Assembly: GCF_012489685.1 (NCBI RefSeq)
Contig: NC_080041.1
Location: 32,973,780 to 33,037,779 of the forward strand
DNA length: 64,000 bases
From: Lotus japonicus
Taxonomy: Eukaryota > Streptophyta > Magnoliopsida > Fabales > Fabaceae
Reading direction: 5' to 3'
The notes under the pieces were generated by a model. That model ran no database searches. It saw only the letters and a list, made by a program, of their open reading frames with translations, and was not told the origin of the DNA. Positions 55,176-64,000 of the stretch are shown piece after piece. The translations under genes and the position numbers were made by a program. The stretch's first letter is position 1. Every line of letters begins with the position of its first letter.

Positions 55176-55649
55176 CTATGTGCTAGCATGATCGTCGTCT
55201 GAATCAGAATCCAGAACGACCAAGTCTATCAACCCTATCCGTCCTCCCCTCGCACCTGCAACGCTCTCCGAAGCTGGACTCACGGGCTTAGGGCCCGAAC
55301 CCTGATCATCAATGATCGCAACGGAGGGTGCACTAGACCCTGCTGAAGGCACTCCCGCTGGAATCTCCTCTGAGGGATCCTCCTCCTCTGAAGATGACGG
55401 TGGCGGCGGTGCTCCTCCAAGACCTGGTCCACAGTGAACGCCCGGTGGCAAGTTGAAGCTGATAGAGCATCGCCTCAACACTCCTGACCTCAAGAGTCCT
55501 CCACTATCCACGTGGTCCTCCATGATACGCCCCGAATACGTCGCTCGGTGGCTCGCGGGGTCAACCACCCACGACCCGGGGTCGTCCTGATCGATCATCT
55601 CATACCTAATCCCCCCCCGAAGGGTGAACCATGGTGAACCAGTCCGCAA
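55176..55649 (-). CDS. 157-aa ORF inside LTR B (copy of that in LTR A)
   Basis: Same length and protein as the ORF in LTR A. See there for composition; function unknown. Confidence 0.35.
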   Translation of the reverse strand: MRTGSPWFTLRGGIRYEMIDQDDPGSWVVDPASHRATYSGRIMEDHVDSGGLLRSGVLRRCSISFNLPPGVHCGPGLGGAPPPPSSSEEEDPSEEIPAGVPSAGSSAPSVAIIDDQGSGPKPVSPASESVAGARGGRIGLIDLVVLDSDSDDDHAST

Positions 55650-56557
55650 TACTCATCTGACAAAAGGCGTTGTCCGCCAAACACACACAGAAGACGCGAG
55701 GGTCAACTCTAAAGAACTATGTAGATAATAAACCCAATAGGTACAAATAATATATAGCCACTTAGGCTTATAACTAGAGATATCATTCCTAGGGTTGCAT
55801 GTTCCACCAAATCATAATGACAATAATAACATTTAGCATGTTCCAAGTAAGTTTATCAAATAGCAACCACACTCATCAACTAAGTCAGTATGCATGTTGC
55901 GTGATATGTATGCAGGTTAACCCAGTCAACCAATATGCAATCCGGAAACGGATGGGCATCAAAACGGATCAATCCTAGCACCAGCAACGGTGGGACCATT
56001 TCTGCCCGCGTGCCTCTTACACCAAGCAAAGGTATGGACAACAACGAGTCAATCCTAGCACCAGCAACGGTGGGACCATTTCCGCTCGCGTGCCTCTGGG
56101 ATGGACATCAACGGATCAATCCTAGCACCAGCAACGGTGGGACCATTTCCGCCCGCGTGTCTCTTACACCAAACCAAGGTAGCCAGATCAGCCGTAACCC
56201 GTAGGTCTGCCATTTCGGTCTGCTACAAGAGACGTCTACAAACGCTCTTTCACGGCATTCCGGGTCTTATGACCATTTTGGAAACCGACGAGGTCCAGAG
56301 TACGTCCTGTGTTAATACCTCATTAATGTTGCATGTATGCAAAATGATTAGTCAAACAACGTCTCCGTCCTCACTCGACACGTCGCCACGTGTTCTAGGG
56401 AAGTTAAAGTCTCTAAAAGCTTACCCTAAGGTAAAGTCGATTCTGCGACAAAAGACACACTTCACAACACACATCGCTGCTCCAACAGCACAAGAGTATC
56501 ACATACTCGGGAACTAACGGTTCCCCGGACTTATCCCCAGGATAGCCCACCAACATC

Positions 56558-56687
56558 GCTGCTCCAACAGCACAACAACCAACGCTGCTCCAACAGCACA
56601 ACAACCAACGCTGCTCCAACAGCACAACAACCAACGCTGCTCCAACAGCACAACAACCAACGCTGCTCCAACAGCACAACAACAACA
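56558..56687. repeat. 26-bp tandem repeat in LTR B (5 units)
   Basis: Units start at 56558, 56584, 56610, 56636 and 56662 with GCTGCTCCAACAGCACAACA. Confidence 0.9.
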
Positions 56688-58933
56688 GACTCAACACTTG
56701 GATCCGACGACACTTCTCGTTTTCCAAACTATGATTTTCATCCAAAGCCTCCTTTCGAGATTATTACCCTTACTTAAAGATTTAGAGGTTGTTTAATGTC
56801 TTATGAATTTTCTTTTCAAAATAATATCCTTTTTAGTCTTATCGCAATTCCTATAAGTTCTCGGGATCTTCGAATCCCCAAATGACTCCAGAGAATGTCT
56901 CGATCCATAAACCCTATACAAGGCCCGAACCTCGTTCGTCCTATCAAACTTTCTCAAAACTCTCAAAATAAAATCGGCATGACCTGCCCGCTATTCTCAC
57001 CATTCAGAATCTCAGATTTTCAGTGTAAAGCATATTTAAATCATCACAATCAACAACATGTCATATATCAATAAATCGCATCATAAACACTTAGCACTTA
57101 GCATATAAAGCATGCACCACACATCCTAGATTACCCACATAGCACATAGCATGTAAGTCAATCTTCAAAAACATTCAGTAGATGAATCATCTACATTGTC
57201 AGCCGAAGCCTCAGAAAACATTTTCAATCACACACAATCTCAGTGCATAAACAGTAAACAATGTCGAAATATCGACCCTAAGCATTAACTAGAGATTCAG
57301 TGAGAAGCCCTCACCTGAAGGTTCTCCAGCAAAAACTTCAAACTCTTCTTCACAAGCAAGGTGTTGATCCTCAGGAAATTCCTCAAAATCACCTTTAGAA
57401 CAAAACCACAAAAATCAATCAGAATCTATCGGAAACTAAGCTATCGATACTTACTAAGGTTACTCGAAGTAATCTATACTCTAAGGTACGATAATCTAGC
57501 GCGAAAAGACAAGTTTTCGGAAAAGGAAAATTTCCTCCTCCCCCCTTATAGCTCTCGGCCACTATAGGTAATTGTAGGGTTCGATTTTTCTTCGATCAAA
57601 CTTGGTTCCTATGCTTTCATAAGCCGTAACTAAGGGTATTCTGAACTCGGAAAAATTATCGGATCAAAAACTGTCGCAGGGGTATTTTGGTCATGATTTT
57701 TAACTTAGGATTTTCAAAACTGAAATCCCAAAAATAAAATTTTGCAGGGACGTCACCAACGACGTTTATGACAACTAATCCTACTAGCACTAAGCTAAGG
57801 CGATAGTTTACAGCCTAAAGATTGGAACTTTACTCAAAAACTACATAAATGGGTATTTTAGGCTCAAATTGATTCCGGCGGAATTCCGGCGACATAACGG
57901 AAAATCTAATCCGGCAGAAGTGATCTTGGGCATACATAGAAGAGGTTTAGAATCAGAAATGAAAGATTCAGGATAGTTTTGCAAAAACCCATAAACTATC
58001 CGCTCAGAAAACTCTACAGAAAAGCTATGGAAAAAGCGATCGGAGGTAAGGATTAGCGACTATACCTCGAAACCTTGAAGTAGCAACTGATTGATCGACG
58101 ATCAAGCAAACGATGAAGAAAAACTCTTCTTCCTTCTTCCTTGTTCTTGGCCGCGGTTTAGAGGAGAGAAAATGGAGGAAAATTGTGTTTTTTCTTCCTT
58201 TGTTTGCTATATATAGAAGGTGGAAATTCGCGGGAAAATGAAAGTTTCGCGAATCCGATTTTTCCGGCGTCATTCTCCATGAATTGTAAGATAGGTTTTG
58301 GCAAAGGAATTCCTAAGCTAAGAAGATGTCTCCTTGTATTTTTGGCAACTAATGCAAAGTCGGTGCAAAGTCGGTGTAAAACTATTTTACCCGATAAGTT
58401 GCTTTTTGCCTCGAATGTCGGAATGGAAAACTTCCTTCTGAAGAAAGATTGAAATCATCAAGAGAAATGGGTGTACGCGTGTGGAATATTCATTTGAAGC
58501 TCTGAATAGATAAAGTCCTCAAAGTCGGGAAATTCTAGGGTTTTGAAATACCAGGGATTCGGTTTCGGCAAACTTCCGATGATTGGAATCGGACGTTCGT
58601 AGATCCTAGAGTTTCGCCTCGAAATGATTGTGATATATGGAAAAAGAGAAGTTCTAACATTTCTCTGAAGATTTTTGGAATTAACTGCTATCGTGCCTAA
58701 AAGTGAAAAACTAGCTATTTATTCGGGTTTCGCCCTAGGTTTAAGCGTATAACGATCGTGCTATAACTTTTATCGACATCCATACGATCCTCAGACTTTT
58801 CCTGAACTTTCTCCTTCATAAATTTATTTCATTTGGTAAACTCTAGTTCAGGTTTCCCTTCACGATACATCAACCCTAATCGTGAATAAGAAGTTTATTC
58901 ACTTAGCATAGCTTAAAAAACTTGGGTCTTACA

Positions 58934-59760
58934 TTACTACCCTCCAAAAAGAAAGTTTCGTCCTCGAAACTTAAGGGTCCGTAAAAGTTCTGGATATTAT
59001 TCCTTGATCTTTTCTTCTAATACCCATATAGCACCGTCCGTGTCTTTGTTCCAAATAACTTTTCACTAAAACACTCTGCTTTCCCTTCGATTGTTTCACT
59101 CTTTTAGCCCCAATGCTGGTTCGACGGCGTCTCAAAAGACATATCATCTTCCAACTCTATGTTGTCCGGTTCGACCACTTGCGTTGGGTCTCCGTTTGAA
59201 GTAATACTTGTTGGCACTCGTGCAATTGCACAACATTAACCACTCGTTCCTTTGTTTTGTTCGTCCAAAATGTTGATTAGAAACTCGGTACATCTCTATG
59301 CTCCGGAGTGAATGCTCAACTTGAGTCTTAATACCTTGTGCATCACAAGACTCATCCCCTTTAACATTAACTTATCAATAACTTATAAGCTAACCTTCAT
59401 CTTAATATCTACAATTCATTATTATCATCTTCGTCCTCAAAACCCTCCTCGCTCAAACCAACTCAGACTTACTGAAATCCCTAACACTTCGCATAAAATG
59501 AGATTTATCCCCTAGGAATCCAATCATAACTATACTTCAAGGAATTTTAGCTAGTCATCTCGTCATCTCATCCTTCAACTTACTGTCATCCAGCTCGATA
59601 GCATGTGTCAGATCCGCAATATACTTCCGTTTAAACGCACCGGTGGAAGACTACTTCCTAGGCTTAGCATGTTATCCTAAACCTCGTGTACTTCTATAGT
59701 TAAAATACGAGCTACGGTCAAGTAAGGTATTAATAGGCGTACTAACTGTAAGGTCAAAGC
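58934..59760 (-). other. Internal 3' region between LTR B and second gag
   Basis: Nearly identical to 52444-53270. No ORF with known motifs; polypurine-like tract next to LTR B. Confidence 0.65.
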
Positions 59761-60940
59761 TTAAACGATGTAAGCAAGATAGGTGTGTTTGCACACGTTA
59801 CGAGAGAAATGGAACAATATTATACTGAAATAAGAAAGATTGGTTAGAAGGTTACCATCGTTCTTGCGCTCTCCTCTGACAAATCCTTCAGCTCTCTCAC
59901 CGTCCATGGTGTAAACTCTTGCTTTAGCAGCAGAACGTTTTCCACGAGCAGTGTTCACGGTTGGCTCCGTCTTGGGTGCTCTACACTGATCGGCATTTGG
60001 GCCTCTTGTCGGGACAAGCATTAGCATAGTGCCCCGGCTTCTCACATCTGAAACAGGTCACCTCCCTGTTCAAAGTCCGATCTCCAGAACCACCAGCAGT
60101 ACCCGTCATGGGTCTGTAAGATCCTGAAGTAATCCCTCCTCCAGCAGGACGCTGATATGGTTTCCTGCTCTGAAACTTCCCCTTGTCTTGAAAATTTTGA
60201 GAACCTGATCTCATCGGCCCTCCAGTTCCAGCCCGGTTCAACCTCCGGTTCTTCATCAGCTCCACTTCCGTGGCTTTCTCCACCAAAGATTGGAATCGCA
60301 TGATTCCCAGCGGCCTCACTGAGTCCTCAATATCTGGCCTCAACCCATTCACGAAACGCTTGCACATGTAGCGCTCGTTCACATGGTCGTGGAAGAATTG
60401 GAAATGCTTGGCCAGAGACTCCAGCTTCGAAGCAAATTCCGGTACGGACATACCTCCCTGACGGAGGGTTAGAAACTGTGACTCCCGCTCATCCCGAGCA
60501 CTAGTTGGAAAGTATTTCTCCAAGAATGCGTCCCGGAAAGAGTTCCAGTTAACCTCTTCATGGTTGGCTTCCATGATCCCCTTGTGGCCCTTCCACCAGT
60601 ACTCGGCATCACCGAGCAACAGATAAGTCGCCATGCCCACCTTGGCACCCTCAACAGTCTGTAGGACGCCGAATATCTTCTCGATTTCCTGGATCCAGAG
60701 ATCCGCTGCGTCTGGATCAGTACCACCAGAGAACTTTGGTGGGTTTTGCCTCCTGAAGTCATTGAGGCCTTTGTTCTGGTCCAGAGTTATTTCCCTCTGG
60801 CGCTGATGTTGTTCACGTGCTTCTTCAGTAGCACGCCTCATGGCATTATCATTTGCCTGTGCGGTTACCGCTTGGGCCTGCGCTGTTACCGCTTGGGCCA
60901 TAGTGGCCATCATCTCAGCTAGCTGGTTATTATTCACCAT
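59761..60940 (-). pseudogene. Gag of the tandem array, second internal region, 29-bp deletion
   Basis: Starts at ATG 60940 and is identical in the visible protein to the first Gag through the Gag core and first knuckle (CFRCEKPGHYANAC). At 59993-59997 a single GCATT remains where the first copy has two GCATT (53503-53507 and 53532-53536), so 29 bp are lost. This removes the second knuckle and shifts the frame; the protein ends at 59981 after KCRSV. The original C-terminal frame continues to 59761 unread. Gag without the second knuckle may package RNA poorly. Confidence 0.9.
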
Positions 60941-61153
60941 ATTCTGTTAAAGGAAGCAAACAGTCAGTACTTATCATAAGATAGCATCTAGCATCACTAT
61001 ACAATATGAGTAAGCAATAACTTCAATCAATTTTTAAGCGAAAAATCGCTTGCAGACAATCAATTTTCACTCTTTGCAGAGTCACACAACCTAGCACAGA
61101 AGACCTATTCCCCAACAACTCCCGAAAGACTCGACCGTGCTCTGATACCACAA

Positions 61154-64000
61154 TGTAACACCCCGATTTCGGTGGCGTCACTTTAGTAACCAAAAGTAAA
61201 CTTAATGCGGAAAAACGTGAATATTTTTTCAACCTCCTGATAATAACTAAGACGAGACTGAATTAAATAAAACCCAACAATAACAAAATCAGAACTAATA
61301 TATAATACATAAACAGCCCCCGCTGTAGTACTAACCTCGTCACGAGTAAACCTCCAGTGACGGAAAGAAAAGTGTAGCGCCCGAAGGCAATATGTACAGA
61401 CTGAAAATAAAGGTGAAGTGTCCGCAACACCATCCCTCAAAACTGAAAATCAGCTGGCCCATCGGCCTGAAGCAAGACCTCCTAAGTCCAACCAACTCTC
61501 TGTGATTCCTGTTAAGAAACCACACAAAAGCTATAGGTGGGAAGCTACCCTGTCCCAAAAGAAACAGATGATGTTCAGAGCTAAGACTCTACTCCTACAC
61601 TAATCCTAACTCGAGGAGCTCATACCAACACTCAAAACTATGTGCTAGCATGATCGTCATCTGAATCAGAATCCAGAACGACCAAGTCTATCAACCCTAT
61701 CCGTCCTCCCCTCGCACCTGCAACGCTCTCCGAAGCTGGACTCACGGGCTTAGGGCCCGAACCCTGATCATCAATGATCGCAACGGAGGGTGCACTAGAC
61801 CCTGCTGAAGGCACTCCCGCTGGAATCTCCTCTGAGGGATCCTCCTCCTCTGAAGATGACGGTGGCGGCGGTGCTCCTCCAAGACCTGGTCCACAGTGAA
61901 CGCCCGGTGGCAAGTTGAAGCTGATAGAGCATCGCCTCAACACTCCTGACCTCAAGAGTCCTCCACTATCCACGTGGTCCTCCATGATACGCCCCGAATA
62001 CGTCGCTCGGTGGCTCGCGGGGTCAACCACCCACGACCCGGGGTCGTCCTGATCGATCATCTCATACCTAATCCCCCCCGAAGGGTGAACCATGGTGAAC
62101 CAGTCCGCAATACTCATCTGACAAAAGGCGTTGTCCGCCAAACACACACAGAAGACGCGAGGGTCAACTCTAAAGAACTATGTAGATAATAAACCCAATA
62201 GGTACAAATAATATATAGCCACTTAGGCTTATAACTAGAGATATCATTCCTAGGGTTGCATGTTCCACCAAATCATAATGACAATAATAACATTTAGCAT
62301 GTTCCAAGTAAGTTTATCAAATAGCAACCACACTCATCAACTAAGTCAGTATGCATGTTGCGTGATATGTATGCAGGTTAACCCAGTCAACCAATATGCA
62401 ATCCGGAAACGGATGGGCATCAAAACAGATCAATCCTAGCACCAGCAACGGTGGGACCATTTCTGCCCGCGTGCCTCTTACACCAAGCAAAGGTATGGAC
62501 AACAACGAGTCAATCCTAGCACCAGCAACGGTGGGACCATTTCCGCTCGCGTGCCTCTGGGATGGACATCAACGGATCAATCCTAGCACCAGCAACGGTG
62601 GGACCATTTCCGCCCGCGTGTCTCTTACACCAAACCAAGGTAGCCAGATCAGCCGTAACCCGTAGGTCTGCCATTTCGGTCTGCTACAAGAGACGTCTAC
62701 AAACGCTCTTTCACGGCATTCCGGGTCTTATGACCATTTTGGAAACCGACGAGGTCCAGAGTACGTCCTGTGTTAATACCTCATTAATGTTGCATGTATG
62801 CAAAATGATTAGTCAAACAACGTCTCCGTCCTCACTCGACACGTCGCCACGTGTTCTAGGGAAGTTAAAGTCTCTAAAAGCTTACCCTAAGGTAAAGTCG
62901 ATTCTGCGACAAAAGACACACTTCACAACACACATCGCTGCTCCAACAGCACAAGAGTATCACATACTCGGGAACTAACGGTTCCCCGGACTTATCCCCA
63001 GGATAGCCCACCAACATCGCTGCTCCAACAGCACAACAACCAACGCTGCTCCAACAGCACAACAACCAACGCTGCTCCAACAGCACAACAACCAACGCTG
63101 CTCCAACAGCACAACAACCAACGCTGCTCCAACAGCACAACAACAACAGACTCAACACTTGGATCCGACGACACTTCTCGTTTTCCAAACTATGATTTTC
63201 ATCCAAAGCCTCCTTTCGAGATTATTACCCTTACTTAAAGATTTAGAGGTTGTTTAATGTCTTATGAATTTTCTTTTCAAAATAATATCCTTTTTAGTCT
63301 TATCGCAATTCCTATAAGTTCTCGGGATCTTCGAATCCCCAAATGACTCCAGAGAATGTCTCGATCCATAAACCCTATACAAGGCCCGAACCTCGTTCGT
63401 CCTATCAAACTTTCTCAAAACTCTCAAAATAAAATCGGCATGACCTGCCCGCTATTCTCACCATTCAGAATCTCAGATTTTCAGTGTAAAGCATATTTAA
63501 ATCATCACAATCAACAACATGTCATATATCAATAAATCGCATCATAAACACTTAGCACTTAGCATATAAAGCATGCACCACACATCCTAGATTACCCACA
63601 TAGCACATAGCATGTAAGTCAATCTTCAAAAACATTCAGTAGATGAATCATCTACATTGTCAGCCGAAGCCTCAGAAAACATTTTCAATCACACACAATC
63701 TCAGTGCATAAACAGTAAACAATGTCGAAATATCGACCCTAAGCATTAACTAGAGATTCAGTGAGAAGCCCTCACCTGAAGGTTCTCCAGCAAAAACTTC
63801 AAACTCTTCTTCACAAGCAAGGTGTTGATCCTCAGGAAATTCCTCAAAATCACCTTTAGAACAAAACCACAAAAATCAATCAGAATCTATCGGAAACTAA
63901 GCTATCGATACTTACTAAGGTTACTCGAAGTAATCTATACTCTAAGGTACGATAATCTAGCGCGAAAAGACAAGTTTTCGGAAAAGGAAAATTTCCTCCT
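61154..64000 (-). repeat. LTR C of the tandem array (cut by window edge)
   Basis: 2847 bp visible; again starts TGTAACACCCCGATTTCGG. Has five 26-bp units (63019, 63045, 63071, 63097, 63123), the threefold repeat from 62430 and the exon-like block at 63776-63853. The C-run near 62073 is 7 C, against 8 in A and B. Confidence 0.93.
61638..62147 (-). CDS. 169-aa ORF inside LTR C
   Basis: Counterpart of the 157-aa ORFs of LTRs A and B, with a different N-terminus (MCLADNAFCQMSIADWF) because of one C less. This longer frame also aligns at DNA level with the left-subfamily LTR near 12600-12680. If any form is coding, this may be the older one. Unknown function. Confidence 0.35.
   Translation of the reverse strand: MCLADNAFCQMSIADWFTMVHPSGGIRYEMIDQDDPGSWVVDPASHRATYSGRIMEDHVDSGGLLRSGVLRRCSISFNLPPGVHCGPGLGGAPPPPSSSEEEDPSEEIPAGVPSAGSSAPSVAIIDDQGSGPKPVSPASESVAGARGGRIGLIDLVVLDSDSDDDHAST

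Larger units (their letters stand above)
54693..58933 (-). repeat. LTR B of the tandem array (shared by both units)
   Basis: 4241 bp. Its first base run has one C fewer (TGTAACACCCGA) than A and C, and it has five 26-bp units instead of four, which accounts for the +25 bp. Otherwise nearly identical to A. TATA box (inverted) at 58207-58215. Confidence 0.93.
48228..64000 (-). mobile_element. Tandem Tekay-like gag-only array: LTR-internal-LTR-internal-LTR (right subfamily)
   Basis: Three LTRs in the same orientation (48228-52443, 54693-58933, 61154-64000 cut by the window edge) alternate with two internal regions (52444-54692, 58934-61153). The period is 6465 then 6461 bp. Each internal region has a Met primer site next to the LTR on its right and a gag gene, and no pol. 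Copies are nearly identical but distinguishable: a 29-bp gag deletion, four versus five 26-bp units, and C-run changes. This arrangement is classically produced by unequal crossing-over between LTRs of sister copies. The far target-site copy is outside the window; CTTTC precedes the left end. Confidence 0.92.

Noticed and set aside
48228..64000. Pure assembly duplication of one 6.46 kb unit
   Set aside because: The units differ by a 29-bp deletion, a 26-bp unit and C-run lengths. Not excluded, but less likely; kept as a check.

Overview
The window is plant nuclear DNA made almost entirely of nested retrotransposons. The mix is plant L1 LINE, SIRE-type Ty1/copia, Athila-type Ty3/gypsy and long-LTR Tekay/Del-like Ty3/gypsy. 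Together with a legume-like dispersed motif near 47.34 kb, this suggests a dicot, most probably a legume; the species cannot be told from the sequence. No rRNA, tRNA gene or CRISPR array was seen. The only candidate host gene is a small secreted Cys-rich peptide gene near 46.6-46.9 kb.

Left third (1-31.7 kb): an old L1-type LINE on the minus strand is the substrate. Its RT domain is cut at 5875 by SIRE copy 1 (minus strand, 1-5874, running off the left edge). It is cut again at 7225 by a 21.7 kb Athila element (plus strand, 7226-28926). The Athila gag is in turn split by a 10.4 kb Tekay-like gag-only element (9471-19844, 3.7 kb LTRs, 5-bp ACCAA target duplication). LINE endonuclease and ORF1 resume at 28.9-31.7 kb. 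The LINE reading frame closes exactly when the Athila insert is removed.

Middle (31.7-48.2 kb): an LTR-like tail, a 0.6 kb GGT/GGC-rich simple repeat, a MITE-like inverted repeat and unrecognised host DNA. Then comes a complete SIRE copy 2 (34769-45547, plus strand, CATTG target duplication, nearly identical LTRs). It carries gag, pol, an envelope-position ORF and a further small ORF. After it lie AT-rich host DNA and the peptide gene.

Right (48228-64000, minus strand): a tandem LTR-internal-LTR-internal-LTR array of a second subfamily of the Tekay-like gag-only element. LTRs are about 4.2 kb and the period is about 6.46 kb; the third LTR runs off the right edge. Each internal region has gag but no pol. 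The second gag is broken by a 29-bp deletion between GCATT repeats.

How it works together: SIRE and Athila carry (broken) gag-pol, whereas the Tekay-like elements keep only LTRs, primer site, polypurine tract and gag, so they must borrow enzymes from relatives. LTR pairs are nearly identical by eye, so much of the nest is recent. Most ORFs nevertheless carry stops or frameshifts.
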